From NCBI GenBank assembly GCA_910587905.1, contig CAJUOF010000264.1, forward strand, positions 1 to 20,599: DNA of 20,599 nucleotides. Direction: 5' to 3'. The translations under genes and the position numbers were made by a program. This document shows, one piece after another, positions 15,114 through 20,599 of the stretch (position 1 is the stretch's first letter; every line of letters starts with the position of its first letter). The stretch is from an uncultured Lachnospiraceae bacterium. Its GTDB lineage: Bacteria > Bacillota_A > Clostridia > Lachnospirales > Lachnospiraceae. Below the pieces are notes generated by a model that was not told the DNA's origin, ran no database searches, and saw only the letters and a list, made by a program, of their open reading frames with translations.

Positions 15114-15509
15114 TCATTTCTTTTCTCTCCGGCCGGCTCCCACGGCACATCCCTCCAGCCGCTCAAAGCAGCACTCCGTGTAAGAGAGATGGTCCCTCTG
15201 CACGATCCGGTCCAGAACCCTAAACATCTCCCGTTCCCTGCCGCTGGCGGGTCCTTCCGGGCTTCCGTAAAAAATCCAGTCCGGGGAATCCGGATCATCC
15301 TTCACGAACACATGCCAGACAGGCGTTAAGCTTCCCTTCTCCGGATAGAGGCGGCTTTCGATCCGGACGCAGCCTACGGTCAGGGAGGCGACCGTCTGCG
15401 GTCCGGGAAAGGGCCGCCGTTCTTTCTGAATCCTCTTCTCCGGAAGAAACCGGCAGAACTGGTACCCGTCTCCCAGCTCCCGTTTCATCTTTTTCCTGTG
15501 GTCTGCCAT
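15114..15509 (-). CDS. uncharacterised protein, 131 residues
   Basis: A soluble-looking protein from ATG 15509 with AAGGG six bases upstream, nine bases after the cyclotransferase stop. The basic N-terminus (MADHRKKMKRELGDGYQF) is followed by a mixed beta/alpha pattern (VASLTVGCVRIESRLYPE, PVWHVFVKDD, WIFYGSPEGPASGREREMF) and a basic tail ending in RREKK. I do not recognise the family. It is the last gene before the candidate oriT and is probably co-transcribed with the amidoligase and cyclotransferase. Other phases are open here because of high GC, but this frame has the best ribosome binding site, spacing and composition. Confidence 0.6.
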   Translation of the reverse strand: MADHRKKMKRELGDGYQFCRFLPEKRIQKERRPFPGPQTVASLTVGCVRIESRLYPEKGSLTPVWHVFVKDDPDSPDWIFYGSPEGPASGREREMFRVLDRIVQRDHLSYTECCFERLEGCAVGAGRREKK

Positions 15510-15518
15510 GCCGCCCTT

Positions 15519-16097
15519 TCACAGAGACGGGCCGGAGCTGTCCATGGGGCCACCGTCCATCTCTTCCTTCGTTTGTTCCTCCGCGCTCTGTAGCGTTTCT
15601 TCTGACTCCCCATAGGAGGCGTCAGAAGACCGAAGATACCAGGGAACGGTAAGGCCGCACGCAGCAGCACTGTCCCGGATTGCCCGGTCAAGAATGGAAA
15701 GATCCAGGCCGCAGTCATAGTAGCCTTCCTGCACTGTATTGTAGTACCGGCCAGACGGCAGGCCAAATTCCATTTCCGGATTCATGACATAGACAAACGC
15801 CTCCACCCTCCCTCCGTCCACCTTCACGGCAATTTTCTCTTTCGAATATAAGAGCGGGTAGCCTTCATACCGGTCCAGGGACGCCTCATCCCCCGGACTG
15901 ACCTCCCACACCGCAGCCGGGACAAAGCTCCCCTTCTTCGGCGCAATGGTTGCAAACGCACATGTCCGGCTTCCCTTAAACTGCAGTTCATAGTTCCGGA
16001 TCATTCCCACTCTATAAAATTTCGCCTCCGGGCACCGTTCTCCCATCTGCTTCAAATTTAAGTTGCTGCCATAGGCAACGTACAGTTTCTTCTCCAT
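15519..16097 (-). CDS. gamma-glutamylcyclotransferase-like (AIG2 family) protein
   Basis: A 192-residue protein with the family signature LYVAYGSNLN at 5-14. It also has a hydrophobic core strand (NYELQFKG), AAVWEVSPGD, and DRYEGYP with a candidate catalytic Glu at 78. These enzymes cyclise a gamma-glutamyl (or gamma-glutamylamine) group to 5-oxoproline, releasing the attached amine or amino acid. The C-terminal ~40 residues are acidic and low-complexity. Start: ATG at 16097. It follows the amidoligase by 16 bases. This pairing fits a cycle in which one enzyme makes an amide or gamma-glutamyl bond and the other removes it. The real substrate cannot be read from the sequence. Confidence 0.85.
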   Translation of the reverse strand: MEKKLYVAYGSNLNLKQMGERCPEAKFYRVGMIRNYELQFKGSRTCAFATIAPKKGSFVPAAVWEVSPGDEASLDRYEGYPLLYSKEKIAVKVDGGRVEAFVYVMNPEMEFGLPSGRYYNTVQEGYYDCGLDLSILDRAIRDSAAACGLTVPWYLRSSDASYGESEETLQSAEEQTKEEMDGGPMDSSGPSL

Positions 16098-16113
16098 CTT
16101 TCATTCCGTCCTT

Positions 16114-17106
16114 TCACATCTGCAGGGAAAGGGGAGCGCTCTCTCCCTCTCCCGCTTCCATAAGCTCTCCTTCCGTTTCCTCCCGGACAGTCCGGGCTGC
16201 CGCCAGCCGTTCTTTCTGCGCCTGGGCCTGTGCCGGGTCCCGCCATGCGATATTCCCGTCCAAGTGCTTTAACAGGTGCAGCCTGGCCGTCTTAAATTCC
16301 TCCCCATTGAGCCCCAGCCTGAGAAGCCAGGTGCGGAAGGTATACTTTTCATTGGTACTCTCCGTCCTCTGCCTGGACGCACGTCTTTGCACGAGGGCCT
16401 GATGGCTGATGGCCAGGCAGAGCTGGATATAGGCTTTGATTTTCCCCGCATGGAGCGTGGAATTGAACAGGCGGAACTCAATGGTCCCCTTGGAGAACAC
16501 ACTGTGCAGGTTCAGTCCATGATAGCGGGTAGCGTTATAATGCTCATAACTCCGGCTCTCGCCGTTATACCAAATGTGTTCCAGCATATCCATGGACTCC
16601 GGACGCCTCTGGTTCAGTTCATCCAAAAACCGCAGATCCGCCTTCTGGCAGTAATTCTCCCGCCACACGTTCACCTGCAGGGCCTTGTAGAGCAGGTCCT
16701 CCTTGGCCGCCATGAGGTTTGCGATGTTGCGGAGGGTCTTTGCGTCGTGAGGGGAAGCGTCCACATGGACATGGATACCGCAGGAATCATTCACCCTGGC
16801 TCCCGCCGTCCGAAGTCTTCGGACCACCGCCTGAACCACCTCGATATCCGGATAGCGGCAGATGGGAGAGACGAACTCCACGGCATACTCCTTTCCCGCA
16901 CTCTGGCCCCTCCGCACCTCGCAGCGGATCGAGGAATCACTGACGATTTTCCACTGACGCCTTTCCCCGTCACGGATCACATAGGTATCATAGGTCCCGC
17001 CCGTATGGGCAGCCGTCGTCCGGAAATAACCCGCAACCACCTGGGCAGCCGCAGCCCTCGTAATCCCCGTCATCTCAATCTCAATCCCGAACCGCTGGGT
17101 CCTCAA
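16114..17106 (-). CDS. putative amidoligase (Amidoligase_2 family)
   Basis: A 330-residue protein. TTG start at 17106, which overlaps the upstream stop as TTGA; an internal ATG would remove the first conserved motif. Motifs of the glutamine-synthetase-like COOH-NH2 ligase fold are visible. FGIEIEMTG (6-14) supplies metal-binding acids, WKIVSDSSI (52-60) and AVEFVSPIC (75-83) follow, CGIHVHVD (109-116) has His112 and His114, and GTIEFRLFN (207-215) completes the set. The family is predicted to form amide bonds with ATP, joining amino acids or peptides to small molecules or proteins. The C-terminal ~60 residues are charged and probably flexible. It is placed in the transfer operon between small accessory genes and the cyclotransferase. 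Confidence 0.88.
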   Translation of the reverse strand: MRTQRFGIEIEMTGITRAAAAQVVAGYFRTTAAHTGGTYDTYVIRDGERRQWKIVSDSSIRCEVRRGQSAGKEYAVEFVSPICRYPDIEVVQAVVRRLRTAGARVNDSCGIHVHVDASPHDAKTLRNIANLMAAKEDLLYKALQVNVWRENYCQKADLRFLDELNQRRPESMDMLEHIWYNGESRSYEHYNATRYHGLNLHSVFSKGTIEFRLFNSTLHAGKIKAYIQLCLAISHQALVQRRASRQRTESTNEKYTFRTWLLRLGLNGEEFKTARLHLLKHLDGNIAWRDPAQAQAQKERLAAARTVREETEGELMEAGEGESAPLSLQM

Positions 17107-17348
17107 GGAGCCTCACAGCCTTCCGGAGCCTGAACCGCCGGCCTTCTCCTCCGTTCGGATTCCCCTGCAGTGCCTCCCCGGCGCAGGTCCAGAAACTCCC
17201 GCACATTCCCAGGAACCGCTTTGGTATAGAGGGCTTCCACCGCTGTCCGAAGCTCCCCCTCCACCGTGAGCCCCTTCTGCTCCAGATAGAGCCGCAGGGC
17301 CGCCAGCTTTTCCTCGTCATAAGAAACCGTAACATTCGCTTTCTTCAT
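17103..17348 (-). CDS. small ICE protein, DUF6103-like
   Basis: 81 residues from ATG 17348, preceded by AGGA at good spacing. A GTG at 17363 overlaps the upstream stop but is less likely. The core MKKANVTVSYDEEKLAALRL, LEQKGLTVEGELRTAVEALY looks like a short strand then two helices, in the manner of a ribbon-helix-helix or small dimeric protein. It matches what I recall of the DUF6103 family in ICEs of Clostridia. The tail is arginine/proline-rich. It overlaps the amidoligase start by four bases (TTGA), so the two are translationally coupled. Possible roles are DNA binding or partnering the amidoligase; neither is proven. Confidence 0.65.
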   Translation of the reverse strand: MKKANVTVSYDEEKLAALRLYLEQKGLTVEGELRTAVEALYTKAVPGNVREFLDLRRGGTAGESERRRRPAVQAPEGCEAP

Positions 17349-17359
17349 TTTCCCTTTCC

Positions 17360-17626
17360 TCACATCGTAAGATTCATTCCCATCTGTTCCGCTTCCAGGC
17401 TTCTTCCTTCATTTAAGATCGTCCGCCCCTGATTGTAATCCTTTACCATCTGCTCTGCCTCCGTCACCCCCTTTCCCTCGTCGTACCAGGAAGACTCCAT
17501 GGCGTCGATGGTCTTGTCGATACTGAAGGGATTCACCTTCCCCGAATACCATTTCGCCGCTTCGAGAAAGGCTTCCCGGCCATGCTTTTTATAAATCCCA
17601 TGGATGGACTTCATCTTTCCAGACAT
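17360..17626 (-). CDS. small uncharacterised ICE protein, 88 residues
   Basis: Start: ATG at 17626 with GGAGG five bases upstream; the open frame extends further but without a site. It is a soluble, mostly helical, charged protein (MKSIHGIYKKHGREAFLEAA, then DKTIDAMESSWYDEGKGVTE, and EQMVKDYNQGRTIL). I do not recognise it. Its stop (TGA at 17360-17362) lies 12 bases from the next start, and it begins 53 bases after the CHAP hydrolase gene. It is part of the same transcript. Confidence 0.65.
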   Translation of the reverse strand: MSGKMKSIHGIYKKHGREAFLEAAKWYSGKVNPFSIDKTIDAMESSWYDEGKGVTEAEQMVKDYNQGRTILNEGRSLEAEQMGMNLTM

Positions 17627-17679
17627 CCTTACCTCCTTTTCCCAACAGCCAAGGCAGGTTCCGGCCCCGATGGATTCCT

Positions 17680-18588
17680 TTAGAGCGACGGCACTCCGTA
17701 CCCTAAAATCTCCGGATGGCCCACCGGATAACTGCATGCCCGGCAGTCGTCGTTTACGTTTCCCTCGATGGTATAGACGGTCCCGCCCTCCACCTTTTCC
17801 ACAATCCCCACATGGTCCGCCCGGCCATCCATCCCGTCACTGGCCCAGTCATAAAAGATGATCATGCCAGCGGCCGGCTCCTCAGTCCCTTCCAGCCACT
17901 GCCCCTGCGACCGGAACCAGTCCACGCCGTCCGTACACAGGGAGAACTTCGGGACGATTCCCCGGTCAAGGTACCCGCATTCGTTCGCACACCAACTGAC
18001 AAAACAGGCGCACCACTCCACCCTTCCCCCGAAGCCATACCAGCTCCAGTAAGGCTCCCCGCCCACGTTTCCAAGCTGGGTTCTGGCAACCTCCACAAGC
18101 TGCCGGTTGATCCCGCTCATGAGCTTCGTAAAATCCGCCGCCGCAAAGGAAGTCCCGAAGGCCCCATTGACTGCGACGGTGAGTTCTTCGTCCGTCTGTC
18201 CCTCATGGAAGCAGCCGGCCAAAGTTTCCACAAATCCTTCCTCTTCCGCATACTCAGACAGCACCAGCACAGCCAGTACCTGCGCCTCCTTCACCTGCAC
18301 AGCCGAATGTCCCGCTTCTGCCATGGTCTTCCGGATGGCTTCCATGGTGTCCTCCACGAACTGCAGCCTGGCCCGCTGTTCTTCCGTAAGGCTTTCGATC
18401 ACCGCTTTCCGGATCTCGTCGCTGTTATTGCGAAAGCTCGCCCGGCACACGGAAGTGACGGTAATGATCGGCATGATGACGAGAATGATGAGCCCCAGCA
18501 CAACACCCACGAGAATCTTCTCCGCTTTCCTCCTTAACGGACGGAAAGCGGCCGCCATCTTGAGAGCGGCGGCCACAGTCCCCCTCAT
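17680..18588 (-). CDS. membrane-anchored CHAP peptidoglycan hydrolase
   Basis: A 302-residue cell-wall enzyme that would open peptidoglycan for the conjugation machine. A basic N-terminus precedes one membrane helix (ILVGVVLGLIILVIMPIITV, 25-44). A helical linker (~55-165) leads to a CHAP domain from ~165. This has the Cys motif EWCACFVSWC (catalytic Cys probably 193), the His in RADHVGIVEKV (His259) and the downstream IEGN (274-277). Its N-terminal linker plays the part of the lysozyme-like domain seen in bifunctional ICE hydrolases, but no lysozyme motif is recognisable. Its ATG overlaps the VirB4 stop (ATGA), so the two are coupled. It is similar in role to Tn916 Orf14-type proteins. Confidence 0.9.
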   Translation of the reverse strand: MRGTVAAALKMAAAFRPLRRKAEKILVGVVLGLIILVIMPIITVTSVCRASFRNNSDEIRKAVIESLTEEQRARLQFVEDTMEAIRKTMAEAGHSAVQVKEAQVLAVLVLSEYAEEEGFVETLAGCFHEGQTDEELTVAVNGAFGTSFAAADFTKLMSGINRQLVEVARTQLGNVGGEPYWSWYGFGGRVEWCACFVSWCANECGYLDRGIVPKFSLCTDGVDWFRSQGQWLEGTEEPAAGMIIFYDWASDGMDGRADHVGIVEKVEGGTVYTIEGNVNDDCRACSYPVGHPEILGYGVPSL

Positions 18589-20417
18589 CGTCCGCCTGCC
18601 TTTCCGAACAGCGCCGACTTGTAATCCGGTGCGATCACCTGAAGGAGATACCGCTCATTGCCGCAGCGATACAGGCAGGTCCCCCGTTCCGGATAGCGGA
18701 TCAGCTCAAACTCATTCGCCTCCACCTGCAGGGCATCCATGTATTCCTTCGGGTTCACCTGCCCGGCATTGAACAGGAACTGGTGGGTCGGGATGGAAAA
18801 CAGGGGCTTCGTAAACTCCCGGATGTCCGGGATCAGGAAGTCCTCGATGTTCTGCGACGCAAGGAGAATCGAGGACTCCTTCTTCCGCACCCGCTTCATG
18901 GCATTGCGGATGTATTCGATGGCGGTCGGGTTGGTGAGGAACAGGTACAGCTCGTCAATGGAGGCGGCCGTGTTCCCCTTCCCCAAAAGCTCGTTGGACA
19001 TGTAGGACAGGATATTAAAGAGCATGGCATCCTTCAACCGCTTGTTGGTGTCCATGAGGCCCTTGACACCGAACACCAGAAAATCCCCGTCGGTCAGGTT
19101 GGTATGCCCATTGAAATACCGGCTCTCCGCACCCACACACATGGAGTGGACGCCGAGGCACACCTCCTGCAGAGTCTCTTCCGTATACAGGTACTTCCTT
19201 TTTCTGTCGTAGCTGTAGAACTCCTCCTCACACAGCTTATAAAAATCCTCCATGACCGGAAAATCCGACGGCTTCTTCCCGCCGTAATCCGTGCTGTCCG
19301 TAATGCCGAACCTGGCATAGAGCTTGGACAGCAGAATCTCAATGGTATCGATCTGCGTGTCCGTGAAATCCTTGTAGCTCCGGAAGAAGTCCTTTAAGAA
19401 AGCGATATGCTGGGACAGCCTCGTCGCCTTTTTAAACGCCTCCGGAGCGGCCGCCTCTGCACCTTCCATGCCGTCGCTCCACGCTTTCGGCTCCAGCGGA
19501 TTGATGGTGTATTCCCCGGAAAGGAAATCAATGCAGCAGCCTCCGAGGGACTCACACAACTCCCCGTACTCTGCTTCCGGGTCCAGGCAGATCACCCGCT
19601 TTCCCGATTCCCGGAGGTTCGTGAGGATCAGTTTTAAGAGATAGGACTTCCCCTTCCCGGAATTTCCAAGGATCAGGATGTTCCCCGTGGTCTTGTCCTC
19701 GGCCCTCCGGTCAAAGTCCACGAGGATGTTCGTGCCGTATTTATCCCGGCCGATATAAAGCCCCTGCGGGTCCGTCTTTCCGGAAAAGTTAAAGGGATAG
19801 AGGTTCGCCACGCTGGAAGCGGGAAGTACCCGCTCATACTGTGCGCCAAACTGGTTCGCCCCGATGGGCAGGACAGAGAGAAAGCCTTCCTTCTGCCGGA
19901 GCGTCAGCCGGTCCACGGATACCTTGGCACGGGTCAGCTCCATGGCCACCTCACTCTGCAATTCCTTTAACGTATCCAGGCTTCCCCCTTTTAACTCGAT
20001 AAATACCGCACAGTGGAGAAGCGGCTCCCGGTTCTTTCTCAGGTTCGCTAAAAGCTCAATCACATCCTGCAGGTTCCCTTCCGCCTCAATGGTCTCGTTC
20101 ATGTCCGTGCCTCCGGACTTTAACTGATTCCTGCGGGTGGCATTCTGGATGATCTTCCGCTGCTCATTTGCCTCCACCAGGCGGTGGTAAATGCGCAGGG
20201 TCACACCGCTCCGGTCTGCCAGTTGGGAAAGAACCGCCTGTTCCTCCGTGGAAGGCGGATATTCCCGGACCGCCCACACGCACCGGTAACTGTCCCCCAA
20301 AATATAATGGTCCGACTGGAACTTCAACACGCCGGGCAGGACCATGTCAAAAAAATCCTTGGTGCGGATCTCCTCCACCTGCCCCGGCGTCAACACCCTC
20401 TGCCTGCGTCTCAACAT
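18585..20417 (-). CDS. VirB4-like conjugation ATPase
   Basis: A 610-residue ATPase that energises the type IV secretion channel. Residues ~1-210 form the N-terminal VirB4 domain. The Walker A motif is ILGNSGKGKSYLLKL with GNSGKGKS at 251-258. VICLDPEAEYGELCESLGG follows, then the Walker B region AASIDELYLFLTNP with Asp488-Glu489. SSILLASQNIEDFL further on is typical of the family. Start: ATG at 20417, overlapping the upstream gene's stop by seven bases, and the stop overlaps the CHAP gene. Its central position in a tight cluster with the hydrolase marks the mating-pore segment of the element. Confidence 0.94.
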   Translation of the reverse strand: MLRRRQRVLTPGQVEEIRTKDFFDMVLPGVLKFQSDHYILGDSYRCVWAVREYPPSTEEQAVLSQLADRSGVTLRIYHRLVEANEQRKIIQNATRRNQLKSGGTDMNETIEAEGNLQDVIELLANLRKNREPLLHCAVFIELKGGSLDTLKELQSEVAMELTRAKVSVDRLTLRQKEGFLSVLPIGANQFGAQYERVLPASSVANLYPFNFSGKTDPQGLYIGRDKYGTNILVDFDRRAEDKTTGNILILGNSGKGKSYLLKLILTNLRESGKRVICLDPEAEYGELCESLGGCCIDFLSGEYTINPLEPKAWSDGMEGAEAAAPEAFKKATRLSQHIAFLKDFFRSYKDFTDTQIDTIEILLSKLYARFGITDSTDYGGKKPSDFPVMEDFYKLCEEEFYSYDRKRKYLYTEETLQEVCLGVHSMCVGAESRYFNGHTNLTDGDFLVFGVKGLMDTNKRLKDAMLFNILSYMSNELLGKGNTAASIDELYLFLTNPTAIEYIRNAMKRVRKKESSILLASQNIEDFLIPDIREFTKPLFSIPTHQFLFNAGQVNPKEYMDALQVEANEFELIRYPERGTCLYRCGNERYLLQVIAPDYKSALFGKAGGR

Positions 20418-20599
20418 CCTTCTTCCTCCCCATCCTCATCTTCTTCATAAAACTGCTCCCCGTCGATATCCGGCATGGCATCCCCGTTCATGGCGGCCTC
20501 AAAGTAGAGGGCCAGGAACCGTTTGATCTCCGCCTTTTTCATCCGGTGTACTTCAAACCCCTGCTCTGCGATCACCTTTTCCACACGGTTGGCTGTCTC
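20411..20599 (-). CDS. 3' end of an upstream transfer gene (partial)
   Basis: Only the last 62 residues are in the window. They read ANRVEKVIAEQGFEVHRMKK, then EIKRFLALYFEAAMNGDAMP, and a very acidic tail (EQFYEEDEDGEEEGC). The frame runs open to the window edge and stops at 20411, overlapping the VirB4 start by seven bases. Such coupling suggests a mating-pore partner made in equal amounts. I do not recognise the family from this fragment; an N-terminal companion of VirB4 is one possibility. Confidence 0.65.
   Translation of the reverse strand, partial: ETANRVEKVIAEQGFEVHRMKKAEIKRFLALYFEAAMNGDAMPDIDGEQFYEEDEDGEEEGC

Noticed and set aside
14777..15298. Long open frames across the GC-rich intergenic stretch on both strands
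   Set aside because: They are arginine/proline/glycine-rich, overlap one another in several phases, lack ribosome binding sites and run through perfect palindromes. High GC alone explains them.
16276..17133. 285-residue plus-strand open frame opposite the amidoligase
   Set aside because: It is the antisense shadow of a gene with clear conserved motifs, and has no recognisable domain or start signal.
17716..18537. 273-residue plus-strand open frame opposite the CHAP gene
   Set aside because: It is a histidine/proline-rich shadow of the hydrolase gene with no plausible promoter or ribosome binding site.
1..20599. CRISPR array, tRNA, rRNA or insertion sequence
   Set aside because: No regularly spaced repeats, no tRNA-like cloverleaf that I could recognise, no rRNA signature and no transposase motif were found on either strand by reading.

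Overview
The window reads as the transfer core and part of the cargo of an integrative and conjugative element (ICE) from a Gram-positive gut anaerobe, most likely Lachnospiraceae or a related Clostridia lineage. The evidence is the protein set: a MobP-type relaxase carrying Sel1 repeats, a single-membrane-pass VirD4-like coupling protein, a VirB4-like ATPase, a membrane-anchored CHAP hydrolase, a toprim/DUF3991 protein, an amidoligase and a sigma-70-region-4-like protein. AGGAGG-type ribosome binding sites and frequent stop/start overlaps fit this assignment. I could not run any search, so family names rest on motifs I can see. All confident genes are on the minus strand, so transcription runs from high to low coordinates.

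Layout in the direction of transcription. From 20599 to 17680 there is a mating-pore segment: the 3' end of an unidentified gene, a VirB4-like ATPase and a CHAP peptidoglycan hydrolase, linked by overlapping stop/start codons. From 17626 to 15114 there is a cluster of small accessory genes around a putative amidoligase and a gamma-glutamylcyclotransferase-like protein. From 15113 to 14722 lies a GC-rich stretch of about 390 bases that I read as non-coding. It is dense in inverted and direct repeats and lies just upstream of a ribbon-helix-helix-like gene, which makes it the best oriT candidate. From 14146 to 13217 there is an AT-richer FRG-domain gene with its own promoter, which looks like inserted cargo. 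From 13110 to 6604 come the relaxase-Sel1 fusion, the toprim protein, the coupling protein and a small winged-helix regulator.

Below 6604 the composition becomes AT-richer and the content changes. A short ORF lies behind a strong hairpin. It is followed by an AgrA-like LytTR response regulator and an AgrC-like kinase overlapping as TGATG. Next come a coiled-coil protein with a possible LytTR operator in front, a secreted protein with two PPC-like domains, and an intracellular-looking alpha-helical protein that ends at a good rho-independent terminator. No AgrB or AgrD is present, so the signal is unknown. At the left edge a sigma-like protein, of the kind that usually precedes the ICE recombinase, ends at 266. 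The last 265 bases hold an imperfect inverted repeat and two possible short reading frames on the plus strand, but no recombinase.

The transfer genes probably work as follows. The relaxase and the RHH protein process oriT, the VirD4-like protein recruits the complex, VirB4 powers the pore and the CHAP enzyme opens the wall. The most unusual parts are the amidoligase/cyclotransferase pair inside the transfer operon, the two-component surface-protein module, the FRG cargo gene, and the structured oriT candidate.
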